From contig JAAGZO010001166.1 in the NCBI GenBank assembly GCA_024206195.1, forward strand, positions 1 through 54,231: 54,231 nt of DNA, given 5' to 3'. The notes under the pieces are model-generated. The model saw nothing but the letters and a program-made list of their open reading frames with translations, was not told where the DNA came from and did no database searches. Of the stretch, positions 17,589 to 28,106 are shown piece after piece (the first letter of the stretch is position 1; each line of letters starts with the position of its first letter). Source of the DNA: a bacterium (GTDB taxonomy: Archaea; Nanoarchaeota; Nanoarchaeia; Woesearchaeales; UBA10216). The position numbers and the translations under genes were made by a program.

Positions 17589-20500
17589 TTAGCTCAAACC
17601 AGTTACTTTCTTCAGCGCTTTGCCGAATAATGGGTAGTTGTATTTAACGCCATCGTCCAAATCAATGGCTATATTTTCCCCGGCAAGCGGATACAACACC
17701 TCTCGCTCATAGTCGTTAACCTCATCAATCGCCTTATTAAGCTTATCGATCATTTTGAGTGCCTGCGTCTTCTCTTTTTGAGATGAACTTGAACTGATGG
17801 ACACCTGCTCATAATTACTGCGACGAGCTTCTAACTTGGTTCGGAACTCACGCAGATACTCATTCAAGACAACACTCGCCGTTGAAGGCGTGTAACGATG
17901 CATATAGATCAACGCATTAAAGGTGCCTTTCGGACTTGAGAACAACCAGTAGATTGGGCGCTTTTTGTAACGCTGTACATGATCTTTATAGAAATCTTTA
18001 AGGAAGTATTTCTGAACACTCTTGCCCAATGCATCCTCAATGAAAACGAGGTTTTCAGCGTAATGCTCTTCCCCAAAGGTCACACGCAGGAACTGCTTAA
18101 AGCGCTCGCTAATATCGTCTTCAAACCAGTCACCCTCAAAGTCAATCATAGGGATAACGTTATCATCGTCCGGCATAAATGTAGGTTCAGGTATACGAGC
18201 CAAATAGTCCGCGAGGGTTTCGCCCATACTCGCTAGAATCAAGCCCGGCTCATCCAGCGAGTATCGACCAAACATGCAGCCAACGGCATAGGATAAGAAC
18301 TCAGCCATGGTGTCCGCTTTCAAACGGGCTTCGCGTTCTTCCTCGGTGCCTTTAATTCCGTAGCGATAGGCTGGATTACAGTTCAGTGTGATTTCTTCGA
18401 TGGGAACGTCTTTAACTAGCTCCTGTTGTAGGTCATAGGCATTGATAAAGATTCGGTTGTTTTCCTCTTCAAGGCTTCTCATTTCCATTATCCGATCCAT
18501 CCAGTAGGCTCGGAATTTTTGATATGTATTACCTATTGTTGGTTCTAAAAATTCAGGCTCTAATAATGGAGAGTTAATAAAATCCCATGAGGTCTCGTAA
18601 CTATTCCAGTCTTCACGGGATATTTTTTTTAACTTGTTAACGAGCAACGTTATATCGTTTTGCTCAATTACATAAGGTGCAGGGAGCACCTTAACGTTCT
18701 CAATTTGCATGTTTAATGTGGGGTTAATAGCACTCAAAAATTTACCCGAAACTTTTGAGTTTAAATAACCAGCTAACTGTTCGTTAGTAATTTCTGAGTT
18801 TGTGAAAAGAGCAGAGCCTGCAACATCAAAGAAAAAGCCATGATCATGCAACCTGACTCCAAAGCTACCTGATGTTATAAAAGACCAGTTTACCCCGCTC
18901 TTGAAATAATACTCATAATTTGAAGGCCTTATCCTCGCATCAGATGTTCCCCTAGAATTAACATGGTTAGTAATGTTATTCCCGTTATCAACCCAATTTA
19001 GAATCAATTCATAGTTTCCATACCATTTGCGAAAATTTCCTCCTTTAAGGTACTGGAACCAAGTGCAGTCAGAGCCGTTAGCCTCATCTATAGATTCTAA
19101 ATAAAACGCAATTTCTCTATTGGATACTTCATGCCAATATCGCACAAACTTTTCATTATCTCCGGTTTTCATACCAATACAAACATTGGCTTTTTCCTCT
19201 ATTTTTCCTTTAGAAAAAGCTTGAAGTTCCATATTACTTAACCAGTACGCGATCGGACTCCCCGGTATCTTCCCAAAATCCTCGGCGGATGAGCGATAAA
19301 ACCAACCGCAGCTTTGGTTTTGAATAGCTTCTCTCATCTGAGCAGATTTTTCAGCCTCTGAGTTGCCATCGACAAGACGCGTATAGTCTCCTTTCAGACT
19401 CGCATGGTGCGTATTCTGGATTACAAATGCCGTGGTAGAAACAACCGCGCCACCAATCGTGTCGAATCCACGCTCACCGAGATGTGCCATCGATAGAATT
19501 GTTGAGTGAGTCAGTAGATTACTTCGCAGATTTTCATAAGAAGATAGAAACATCCATGACTGCATATTGATCATGGCAATCATGCCGTGCTTGAGAGAAA
19601 GTACTAACGTCCGCTCCATGAACATCGCAAAGAGATCGCTTTTACTGTCTGGAAAATTCTCCTTCGCGAAAACACTTAAATGCCCATTCATTCCTTTCCC
19701 ACCGAGATAAGGCGGGTTCGCCACTACCACATGGTATTTAGGCGCTAAAAACTCAGCCATGAGCATCACTTTAACCAAGCGTTCATGCACTTCACTCAGC
19801 AACAAATCACCTGAGAAATCCTGCGCCTCAATCAGTCTCGCGGTTTCAGCCGGATCTTTCAGTTTGGGAACAATGAGCGAGCCAAAATTCTTCGCTCGCT
19901 CAAACTGGGCCAATGTTTCTCGAAGATCCTCGGTGTAAAGATCCTTGCCCACAATGGTCATCACATCATCCATTTCGGATTCTGAGAAGGTGACGTCTTC
20001 TAGCACACAGACGTTGGGCTTCGCGTCCATCTTGAAGAAGCGTCGGCGACCGAGCTTTTCTGCCGCTTTCATTTCTAGCGCAAATGATGCAAGAGCGCCT
20101 GCCCGGTCATCGATCTCAATACCATAAAGATTATGCTTTAAAATCAAGCCCGGGATATCGTTGGTGTCGTAGCCATCTTCTTCGTAGATCGCATACAACA
20201 GATCAAACGCATAGGTCAGCATATGGCCCGAACCGGCAGCAGGATCGGCAAGCCGTATCTCTTCGGGACTGTTGATCTTCAAAAAGTCTGTTTCAGGCTC
20301 CTCAGGTGCGATGTAATACTCCATCTGCTCAGTGAGATTAGAGTTCGGACGATTGAGCATCCATAGGCGTCCAAGTGAATTCTCAACCAGATAACGCACA
20401 ATCCAGTGCGGAGTGAAGAGCTGGGTCGCCGCAGGGATGTTCTCAGCGGTGATCTTCTGATTTTTCTTAAGACCTGCGAACACCTCATCTTTCTTCTCTG

Positions 20501-21131
20501 AGATATAAAACTGGTAAAGCCAACCGATAATCTCAACATCCTGACAGGATTCGGATGTCATGACTGTGCGCATTTTGGTAAGAATTGAGTTATCTGAAAG
20601 CAAGTCATCCGGCATCAAGAGTTCAGTAAAGTCCTGAATGCGTTCAAATAGATAAGGCATGCGGTTATATAAGGCATTACAGGAGCCAACAATCAACAGG
20701 CGATAAGCTTCACTCTGAGAATCAGGACTAGGAATGGAGCCGCTCAGCAGCCCTCGAATCTGCTCAACCGTTCTTGGATTGATCTGGGTATCATCGATTA
20801 CACCTGATTTCGCCTCAGCTAATATCTCCGGTTGTACCTGACCTTCTGAAGGAGAAACTACACCAACTCTGTTTAGCCCGTTCACATCCATAAAGCGCAA
20901 CGCACAGAAGCGGTTGAACCAAGTGTAAGCGACCTGATCGATAAGCTGTTCTTCACCCTGTAATGAAATTGCATTTTCAAGTTCATTTACTACTGCAGGG
21001 TATTCTCGGCGAGCACCGCTTTCAGGCTTCAAAACATACGCAAGCTTACTGCTAACCTGTTCAAGTAAGTCTTGGCGTGCTGTTTGAGCAAACTTTTTCA
21101 GTGCGCTCGTTTCCATCTTTTGATCCTCCAT
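17589..21131 (-). CDS. pglX: BREX type 1 adenine-specific DNA methyltransferase PglX
   Basis: An 1180-residue N6-adenine methyltransferase. The SAM-binding motif is LADPAAGSGHM (D296) and the catalytic motif is NPPYLGG (N472-Y475). The region about 650-850 is the probable target-recognition part. Known role: methylates an asymmetric site on host DNA, marking self, and is also needed for phage restriction. Its ATG overlaps the brxC stop (TAATG). Full length with no frameshift or phase-variable tract seen. The recognition sequence cannot be read from the protein here. Confidence 0.96.
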   Translation of the reverse strand: MEDQKMETSALKKFAQTARQDLLEQVSSKLAYVLKPESGARREYPAVVNELENAISLQGEEQLIDQVAYTWFNRFCALRFMDVNGLNRVGVVSPSEGQVQPEILAEAKSGVIDDTQINPRTVEQIRGLLSGSIPSPDSQSEAYRLLIVGSCNALYNRMPYLFERIQDFTELLMPDDLLSDNSILTKMRTVMTSESCQDVEIIGWLYQFYISEKKDEVFAGLKKNQKITAENIPAATQLFTPHWIVRYLVENSLGRLWMLNRPNSNLTEQMEYYIAPEEPETDFLKINSPEEIRLADPAAGSGHMLTYAFDLLYAIYEEDGYDTNDIPGLILKHNLYGIEIDDRAGALASFALEMKAAEKLGRRRFFKMDAKPNVCVLEDVTFSESEMDDVMTIVGKDLYTEDLRETLAQFERAKNFGSLIVPKLKDPAETARLIEAQDFSGDLLLSEVHERLVKVMLMAEFLAPKYHVVVANPPYLGGKGMNGHLSVFAKENFPDSKSDLFAMFMERTLVLSLKHGMIAMINMQSWMFLSSYENLRSNLLTHSTILSMAHLGERGFDTIGGAVVSTTAFVIQNTHHASLKGDYTRLVDGNSEAEKSAQMREAIQNQSCGWFYRSSAEDFGKIPGSPIAYWLSNMELQAFSKGKIEEKANVCIGMKTGDNEKFVRYWHEVSNREIAFYLESIDEANGSDCTWFQYLKGGNFRKWYGNYELILNWVDNGNNITNHVNSRGTSDARIRPSNYEYYFKSGVNWSFITSGSFGVRLHDHGFFFDVAGSALFTNSEITNEQLAGYLNSKVSGKFLSAINPTLNMQIENVKVLPAPYVIEQNDITLLVNKLKKISREDWNSYETSWDFINSPLLEPEFLEPTIGNTYQKFRAYWMDRIMEMRSLEEENNRIFINAYDLQQELVKDVPIEEITLNCNPAYRYGIKGTEEEREARLKADTMAEFLSYAVGCMFGRYSLDEPGLILASMGETLADYLARIPEPTFMPDDDNVIPMIDFEGDWFEDDISERFKQFLRVTFGEEHYAENLVFIEDALGKSVQKYFLKDFYKDHVQRYKKRPIYWLFSSPKGTFNALIYMHRYTPSTASVVLNEYLREFRTKLEARRSNYEQVSISSSSSQKEKTQALKMIDKLNKAIDEVNDYEREVLYPLAGENIAIDLDDGVKYNYPLFGKALKKVTGLS

Positions 21132-24100
21132 TAAACCCGCACCTTCTTACCTTGTTTGACTGTCTCGATCAGTGCTTGTTTGTAGCTATCCAGATAAGCT
21201 TCTACATCCGCCTCTGATTCCAATAAAGGCTTAGTAAATGAAACCGACAATTCTTTTACCCCTACAATCTCGACCTTTGGCTTTGGCGGTGTATAAGGTG
21301 TTGGCTCTGGCTTACCTTCCCCCCCCGGTCTTTCCTCTTCAGGTGCCTTAGGAGGCTTTACGACCTCTGGTTCAGGAGTATTCCAGTCTTCTATTTGCTG
21401 AAGAAGTGAACTGTATTGAGTGTTTTCAAAGTTGTTCGCTGTATCGCGAATCATGGCAATCAGGCTTTGCTCATTAACTGCCTGTTTAGCCCCATCAATC
21501 GTTCTTTTAACTTCGGCCTTTTGATCATCAGTCAAGGAGGCGTAACCACTATATGTCGTGAGTTTATTCTCAAAGCTTTCAATCATAGCAATGCCAGCAT
21601 TTCTCTCGTCATCTATGGCTGCATCTAGCTTAGTCTTCAGGGACTTCATATTGGTCACAAGCTGTTGTACCGCATTACCCTTGTAGATATTGGGATCAAC
21701 AATTGCAGACTTAATGGCATCAAACTCACCAGCCTGTACATAGCTTAAATTGGCTTTGTGCTCATTTAGGAGACGTGTGGCTTCATCTAACTGGGTTTTA
21801 TTGGAGCCTTTCATAAAGCTCTGGATAGGATCAATCACCCGATCTTTATAATCATCAAGCCATTTATCTTCATCGCGGGTCAGTTCTGTTACAAACCACT
21901 GATAGGGATGAGCCTCCAGCTCAGATAATTCCCCAATAATCGAGGACAGTGCACGCAGGAATGGATAGCGTTCGGCTTGTGTATACAACCCTTCCAACTC
22001 AGTTTTCTGCTTGGTAAAGGCATCTTGTGTTTCTTTAGCCAGCGCTTTTGCTTCCGTTGAATGTGCAACTTTATCGAAGTAATCGTTATAAAACTCTTTA
22101 AGCTTTTTGGTCTGCCCCGGAGTAAATTCTACTTGAGGATCAAGAATCAAATTGCCTTGTACATTTGAATTGATCAGCGCACGGGCGAGGTCAGCATCAT
22201 CAAGCAGATTTGTTGATTCTCGAACCTCAATTTTTCCACGCGCACAGAGATGAGCAAGGGTGCACAGGACCGCTGCATAGGACCAGCCATAAGGTTTCCG
22301 CTCAAACTTTTCCAATAACAGTTTAACCGTGGTGCGAATTCCCCCACGATGGTTACTTTGGATATGTGAGAACATCTCCTGCTGAGCCTCAGGTAAACTG
22401 GCCTCATCACCAAACAGTCCCTGCTCACCTTGTGTCAGAATCGAGCTAATTTCACTTTCTTGATACTGTTTTCCCCGAAGCATTTTAAGGTTGGGGTAAG
22501 TCTGTTTAGCTAACTCAATAAAAGCTCTCTGAACATTGCTTTGACCATCTTCGCCAGCCAGCTCGATCTCTTTCCCTCTCACGAAGTAAACGGCTTTCCC
22601 CATCAGCGATGAAACAAGTGATTTCAGCTGTTGATAGCGTTCCCCATTCTGGGCTGCTTTTTCTGCCAGTATGCGTTTCACTGAGTCTTGTTGAGTGGTG
22701 CGCGTTTCGTGGGAAATGTACTTCTCAGTCTTCTTATAGAGCATTAAATCCCGGATAAGACGATCATTGTCTGGCATGACAACCCGCAACTCATCGTTGT
22801 AGACGGTATCGGTTTTATGCTTATCAAACGCATCACGATGATCATGAAATGAGGTGATCACATTAATCGCCAACTCATGCTCTCTACCAATCTGGTTATC
22901 ATCAAGTTTACGCGTGTAGGCATAATCCTGACCGCTTTCATCCCAACGTATTTTGCGGCTCTTAATCACACCATCGAATACAAGCTTTTCCAACTCAGTT
23001 GCGACGGCTTGGGTGTCAATCTCAGTGTTTTTGATCTCTGCTTCAACATCTTGCTCTTCATCCGTAAGGTACTCGTAAAGATCACCATTACGCTGAATCA
23101 GTGTCTCGTTCTCAAGCAGAGCCAATGCCTCCTCTACATCATCCTTTAGAGCTGTAATAGAGGTATTAAAGTTATCCTGCATCAGTACACAAACATTGCG
23201 CACGGTAGGCTTGAATTCTTTGACATATTTAACGAGGAACAATGCTTTTAGCACGCGCAGAGCGAACTCATTCGTCAGCGTCTTTTCTGCACGTAGGATC
23301 GAAGACTGAATCGCCCCCTTCAATGCAGTTCGGATACCTTCAAACATAAGATCGAAAGTAGCCAGATCGCCAATCTCATGCCCTTTGATACCTATTGCCA
23401 CTTGCTGGAATACACCCAGCATGGAGCGCTCACCAACTGAACTGTGCTGCCCCTCAAAAGCATTATGGCGAGATAGGTTCTGAATAGCTGATTGAAACAG
23501 GGTGAACTGGTAAGGGATGAACGGGTAACTTTTGATGAAGTGCTCTCGATCCTTATAGTTTGGATAGGACGCAGAACCATCCGCAAAGTCAAATAACGTC
23601 TTAAAGTTGTTCTCTTGATTGTGGTAAAGATCTGACAGATCGTTAATGTATTCCTGCCGTTTGGCCAGCAGCCTCATCTGAATAACTTCAGCAACATCCT
23701 GACTGTTTAACTTCATTCGGTTTCTGAACCGCGCTTGGATCTTTGAGAAGTCATTCGATTGTTGAGCACCATCACCCAATACTGCTGACATATCCTCCTG
23801 CGCTGTCACAACAACCCAAGATCGCCCTTTGCATTTGGTTGCCAGTGATTCAGCAACCGTCTGCAGGTTGGTCATCAGCTTGACGTTGTCAGCGATGTAC
23901 TGCCCCACCTCATCAACAAAAAAGTTCAATCTAAAATCGTTGCCTTTGGACTCAACATAGGCATTTACTTGCTCTGCAAAATCTTCGATGGATAAGCGAT
24001 AGTCATCCCGGTATTTGTCCAGAATATCCGTTACCGGCGTACCAGTAACTTGGGTGTAGGCTTTATCAATATCCTGAGCCATACGCTTCGCACGCTTCCG

Positions 24101-24682
24101 CCCAGATTCCCAATCACGTCCTGCTGATTCAGTAAAAACCGTTTTGAACGCTTCGAACTGCCCATCCGCATCTAACTCACGTTCAAACTGTGCGATATAG
24201 GGGTGCTTGCCGTAGTAACCACAATGCTCATCAAAAACTTTCACAAAGACCGCAATCAATGCATCAAGCTCATCCTTAGAAATCACATCCGCTTTCTGGT
24301 CAATGTTAAACAGGATACTTTCAGACGGTATAGCAACGGCACGCTTCAGATCCTCTGCCTGCATACCTCCCTCGCTGAAAGGGTGTTTCTCCAAGAATAG
24401 ATCAAGGGGGTAGTAGGTGTCTTCGATAGGCCTGTTCTGAAGCAACAACGCCAGCATTTTCAACAGATGCGATTTACCCGAACCAAAAAAGCCAGATACC
24501 CATACACCGTTTGCACCTGCATAATTAAGGTATGCGTCTAAAAAATTATCGAGGCGCTTAGCAACTTCATTGGTGATAACGTACTCATCCAACTCAACGT
24601 ATAAACTGACGTCATCATCGGCTTTGATAACCCCTTCGATAGCGCGATCAACAGGTTTGTTAAATAGCTGTTCCAGTAGCAT
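21131..24682 (-). CDS. brxC: BREX type 1 ATPase BrxC
   Basis: An 1183-residue P-loop protein. The N-terminal Walker A is GFFGSGKS (64-71) and a Walker B-like NFFVDEVGQYIADN lies near residue 250. The rest is long helical sequence with coiled coils (about 880-1130) and a proline-rich linker. Known: BrxC (with domain DUF499 relatives) is a large core ATPase of BREX, needed for both methylation and restriction. It follows brxB by 21 bp and runs into pglX. Confidence 0.95.
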   Translation of the reverse strand: MLLEQLFNKPVDRAIEGVIKADDDVSLYVELDEYVITNEVAKRLDNFLDAYLNYAGANGVWVSGFFGSGKSHLLKMLALLLQNRPIEDTYYPLDLFLEKHPFSEGGMQAEDLKRAVAIPSESILFNIDQKADVISKDELDALIAVFVKVFDEHCGYYGKHPYIAQFERELDADGQFEAFKTVFTESAGRDWESGRKRAKRMAQDIDKAYTQVTGTPVTDILDKYRDDYRLSIEDFAEQVNAYVESKGNDFRLNFFVDEVGQYIADNVKLMTNLQTVAESLATKCKGRSWVVVTAQEDMSAVLGDGAQQSNDFSKIQARFRNRMKLNSQDVAEVIQMRLLAKRQEYINDLSDLYHNQENNFKTLFDFADGSASYPNYKDREHFIKSYPFIPYQFTLFQSAIQNLSRHNAFEGQHSSVGERSMLGVFQQVAIGIKGHEIGDLATFDLMFEGIRTALKGAIQSSILRAEKTLTNEFALRVLKALFLVKYVKEFKPTVRNVCVLMQDNFNTSITALKDDVEEALALLENETLIQRNGDLYEYLTDEEQDVEAEIKNTEIDTQAVATELEKLVFDGVIKSRKIRWDESGQDYAYTRKLDDNQIGREHELAINVITSFHDHRDAFDKHKTDTVYNDELRVVMPDNDRLIRDLMLYKKTEKYISHETRTTQQDSVKRILAEKAAQNGERYQQLKSLVSSLMGKAVYFVRGKEIELAGEDGQSNVQRAFIELAKQTYPNLKMLRGKQYQESEISSILTQGEQGLFGDEASLPEAQQEMFSHIQSNHRGGIRTTVKLLLEKFERKPYGWSYAAVLCTLAHLCARGKIEVRESTNLLDDADLARALINSNVQGNLILDPQVEFTPGQTKKLKEFYNDYFDKVAHSTEAKALAKETQDAFTKQKTELEGLYTQAERYPFLRALSSIIGELSELEAHPYQWFVTELTRDEDKWLDDYKDRVIDPIQSFMKGSNKTQLDEATRLLNEHKANLSYVQAGEFDAIKSAIVDPNIYKGNAVQQLVTNMKSLKTKLDAAIDDERNAGIAMIESFENKLTTYSGYASLTDDQKAEVKRTIDGAKQAVNEQSLIAMIRDTANNFENTQYSSLLQQIEDWNTPEPEVVKPPKAPEEERPGGEGKPEPTPYTPPKPKVEIVGVKELSVSFTKPLLESEADVEAYLDSYKQALIETVKQGKKVRV

Positions 24683-24703
24683 GAAAAACTCCTTTATATG
24701 GGA

Positions 24704-25342
24704 TCAGTTCGCTCGATCGAGTATGTTGAACGCGCGGTAGTATTTGTCGTCAGTTAGCTTGTCGAAGAGGCGCAGTGAAGCACCACTGGCCAGAGAGTGT
24801 TGATACTTTCCGGGAAAGAACATCAATGTCGGTTGTTCTTTGGCGACTCGCTGTAGATTATTCAGAATGTTATGGGAACGGATATAGGGAAACACTTCTC
24901 CGACCCCGGTGATAAAAATAACGTTGTAATTGGACGAACTCATCTTGTCGACAATCGCGGGAATTAGAACACTTTCAGTATCAAGAATACCCTGAAGCTC
25001 CTCTTTCAATTCATCACGAGACAATTGGGTTTCATTTTCCAGCAACCATTCCCAATCACCTTCTTCTTTAAGAATGTCGATTACCAAGTCATACAGGTTG
25101 ATCTCTAATACATCGATATTTTTGTCAACCAGCTCATTCCTAAGCTGTTTAATGGCATGCGTCATATCCATCCCGATCTGAGGATCGAACGGACAGATAT
25201 GGAAAGGTACCTCATTGTTGAGTCCCTCATTTTTCAGGAAACGCTGGCTTGAGATCACATTAAAAAGGTGTAATTGACTCTCAGCTAGATTTTTCACTGT
25301 CACCGTATTTAAACGGGAAGGTGTTTCTGCAACTTGGCTCAT
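24704..25342 (-). CDS. brxB: BREX type 1 protein BrxB (DUF1788)
   Basis: A 212-residue protein with the DUF1788 pattern: FHICPFDPQIGMDMTHAIKQL near the middle of the N-terminal half, VIFITGVGEVFPYIRSHNIL, then LMFFPGKY. Known: a small core BREX protein required for defence, with an uncertain biochemical role and probably a partner of PglZ or BrxC. Its ATG overlaps the brxA stop by 4 bp. Confidence 0.93.
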   Translation of the reverse strand: MSQVAETPSRLNTVTVKNLAESQLHLFNVISSQRFLKNEGLNNEVPFHICPFDPQIGMDMTHAIKQLRNELVDKNIDVLEINLYDLVIDILKEEGDWEWLLENETQLSRDELKEELQGILDTESVLIPAIVDKMSSSNYNVIFITGVGEVFPYIRSHNILNNLQRVAKEQPTLMFFPGKYQHSLASGASLRLFDKLTDDKYYRAFNILDRAN

Positions 25343-25920
25343 AAACGGATAGCTCCGGGTATAAAGGCTAAATCAGACTCAGGAGAGCAATTTTGGATGG
25401 CGCTAGACAACATTTGCGGTAACAACTGATTGGACTCAGTGATTAGCTCACACTGCCTCATCATCTGAAACAACATCTGCCGTGCATTAGAACGGGTTTT
25501 ATCAGATATCTTTTCAAGTTCAGGGTGCCAGTCAGCCTTGGAATTGAAGAAATAACCATAATCGTCATAGTCAACCTGATGGCGCCCCGTGCTATGGGCT
25601 GACACTAAGACCTCAATCGTGAAGTCGCCAATGAAGAGGTATTGTTTGCAAAGAGTTATCCAGACCAACTGCCTTACATCTTGAGGAAAGTCTTCAGCCA
25701 TCAACTCAATTTGGTCATCTGTTAGTAGAGTCAGGCGCTTTCGTATCTCGCTGAAAATTATTCCACTCGTGCGTTCGGCTCTAGTTTGAAATAAATTATT
25801 ATCGCTAACTTCTTGCGCCACACGCGACCAATCCTTGTACTGTGAATACAGCTGTGCCGCTACGACAGTCTCTTTCAAAAGAGCCGTACGAGCAAAACCT
25901 ACCTTGTAACGCTTAACCAC
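25339..25920 (-). CDS. brxA: BREX type 1 protein BrxA (DUF1819)
   Basis: A 193-residue protein, the first gene of the leftward BREX operon. It begins VKRYKVGFARTALLKETVVAAQLY, a typical DUF1819 start. Known: a small protein with winged-helix domains that binds DNA. Translation starts at GTG 25920, with GGAG 7 nt upstream. No BrxR-type WYL regulator precedes it. The preceding 900 bp are non-coding as far as I can see. Confidence 0.93.
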   Translation of the reverse strand: MVKRYKVGFARTALLKETVVAAQLYSQYKDWSRVAQEVSDNNLFQTRAERTSGIIFSEIRKRLTLLTDDQIELMAEDFPQDVRQLVWITLCKQYLFIGDFTIEVLVSAHSTGRHQVDYDDYGYFFNSKADWHPELEKISDKTRSNARQMLFQMMRQCELITESNQLLPQMLSSAIQNCSPESDLAFIPGAIRL

Positions 25921-26823
25921 AGTATCTCCGTTTTTAGATTGTTCTGTGCCATGTGCCTATCCCCAGTAAACTGCAAATAGCCTCTGACAGGGATAAATAC
26001 CCTTAAAAAGACCAGCGCTCCAGACTACTAAACGAAAATAAAATTTACAACAAAACCTTATACAATAAACACTTATAACTGGTTCTAAAACACGATCAAG
26101 TTCAGAAAGATCAAGCCTATGTGAGTCATGGAGCTAATATTCATAAGCTCAAGATTGGCATACTTGGTGACTTGGTGAAATCCAATGTTTTTCAAAATAA
26201 GAAGCAGAGGGAACTAAGAAAGAAGATGAAGAGAATGGCTATATACAATAATGACTTTCTTAACCCGACAAAGAAAAATGTATGCCCTAGGAACCTTTCA
26301 CGCACATTTCATTGATCGATTTTCATACATAGGACACAGGTTGTGCATTCTTAATATAAATAATATTCGACGAATCTGTGCCTTATTATCAGATAAACCT
26401 AACATTCTCTTTCTTCGGATTAAGGAATACCAACAATAAATATCACGTTCGAACCGATTGAAAACTAGCTTACCGCTGAAACACTTACGTTATCGAATGC
26501 GAACAAAATGAAAGAATGAACAGTTTTGTGGAAACCTAGCTCCCTTGCCGATCTGGATGGATTTTCTCCTGTTACTAGGACTCCCTGCATAAATGACAGC
26601 ATCTACCTCAATATGGACTTCTTACTCGTAAGGTTTTGGAGTATTCAGAATTTCTCGAGCAATACCTGTAAATCAAATGAGTCGAGTTGAATAATCATAT
26701 GAAGCTCAGCATTCATCCAGTTATCCTTCCTAAAATTTTTCCTAGTTATACCGCATGGGAAACATTTTGATCACTCCAACCATCAATTGGTTCAACAGTA
26801 TGGATCCTTCAAAAACCTAATCA
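25921..26823. other. 903-bp region upstream of BREX without a convincing gene
   Basis: The region lies between the start of brxA and the stop of the ankyrin gene. Short open frames (for example 26121-26315 on the plus strand) have poor codon texture and no ribosome site. It presumably holds the BREX promoter. In many BREX-1 loci this place is taken by brxR, so a lost regulator or an RNA element is possible. I could not identify either. Confidence 0.5.
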
Positions 26824-28053
26824 TCACTCAGCACCAACCATTTCTTTACTTAAATACCTCTCGATTTCTTTCTTTCCATGTGCACTCGCATAATCAAGCG
26901 CCACGGATCCATTAACATCTTTAGTCTTGATATTTGCACCGCTATCAAGCAATAACTGAACCATTTTCAAATCAGAATGCTGTGCCGCATGCATTAAGGG
27001 CGTTCTACCCCATTGGGTGATACCAATACAGCTATATTCATACTCGCTGTTATCTTCTAATTGGTATTTATGATTAACATCAGCTCCATTCGCTAAAAGA
27101 ACCCGAGCTGATTCATGATACTTAAACTGGACTGCATAATATAAAGGGGTCTTCCCAAACTCATTTTGGTGATTTGGGTCAAAACCAGCGCGCAGCAGGA
27201 TTCTTAAATGAGCAGGGCTTCCAATTGCGTTTGAAATTACAGATTCAGATCTACCTTCTAGATGGGTATTTGAAATTGAGCTTACCAACTCTTCTATAAG
27301 ACTATTGGGGGGTGAGTGGAAAAGAAGCCGCCTAAGGCTATTCAATTTTTGCACATCTGAAGCGTGCTGTAGAGAATTTAAAAAATCGTCATAGTGACCG
27401 CTCATAGCTTGGTCTGTATGTTCAATCATTTCCTCTGGTTCCCAGCTAGAGGGAAAACTTCCAAATCCCCAATTTGATATGTCAGTTAAAGCCATATCCG
27501 CATACTTTTGCGCTTTTTGGGTGTCAATGAGATGATTTTCTTTATACCACTCGATTAGTAATGACCTAACTCTTTCTGATTCTTTCTCAAATTCTTCATA
27601 AACCCTACGATTGTATGGGCTGTGGTAACTCCATTCCTGAAAGAATTTAGAACTTCTTGCAGAAGCCTTTATTGATTCAGAAGGAAATCCTTGCGGGTAA
27701 TATCCAAGCCAAGCTAGTCCAAAGCTCTGATATCGGCTCTGGGCATGCACAATCGAGCCAGTACATATCCTAGGCAATGTTGCAGGCTGCCTGATTACAT
27801 CTGCTTTCGATAAAATTGGATGTAGAAAAGTAAGTTGGCCGAGACTTTGGGGGCACTGGTAATCTACTTGATTTGGCGAACCAGCACCTGACCCGAGATC
27901 AACTACTTCCGCATTGAAAACAGCCTCAGGTGATTGTTCCATTTCAACGCACGTAATTTTTCCATCTGCCCATGGGTTCTGATCTGCATTCACCCAACCC
28001 GATAAGAAAAATAAGATCAGTACTTTTGCAAATAATTTCTGCTCGCTTATCAC
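26824..28053 (-). CDS. secreted ankyrin-repeat protein
   Basis: A 409-residue protein. The N-terminus is a signal peptide of about 23 residues (ISEQKLFAKVLILFFLSGWVNA), so it is probably periplasmic. Residues about 25-250 are an unrecognised helical domain with several cysteines. Residues about 265-405 form four ankyrin repeats (FGKTPLYYAVQFKYHESARVL, GRTPLMHAAQHSDLKMVQLL, GSVALDYASAHGKKEIERYL). The start is GTG 28053 with GGAGG upstream. It is the last gene of an operon with an Hsp70-like ATPase and an SNF2 helicase. Ankyrin repeats bind proteins; the partner is unknown. An exported member in a cytoplasmic defence operon is odd. Confidence 0.8.
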   Translation of the reverse strand: MISEQKLFAKVLILFFLSGWVNADQNPWADGKITCVEMEQSPEAVFNAEVVDLGSGAGSPNQVDYQCPQSLGQLTFLHPILSKADVIRQPATLPRICTGSIVHAQSRYQSFGLAWLGYYPQGFPSESIKASARSSKFFQEWSYHSPYNRRVYEEFEKESERVRSLLIEWYKENHLIDTQKAQKYADMALTDISNWGFGSFPSSWEPEEMIEHTDQAMSGHYDDFLNSLQHASDVQKLNSLRRLLFHSPPNSLIEELVSSISNTHLEGRSESVISNAIGSPAHLRILLRAGFDPNHQNEFGKTPLYYAVQFKYHESARVLLANGADVNHKYQLEDNSEYEYSCIGITQWGRTPLMHAAQHSDLKMVQLLLDSGANIKTKDVNGSVALDYASAHGKKEIERYLSKEMVGAE

Positions 28054-28106
28054 AGCTACTTTCCTCCAATGAAAAAGAATACGTCCGATTACGGTTATAC
28101 TGACTC

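Noticed and set aside
26121..26439. Two short plus-strand open frames upstream of BREX
   Set aside because: No ribosome site, low-complexity basic composition and overlapping frames. They look like chance frames in AT-rich DNA.
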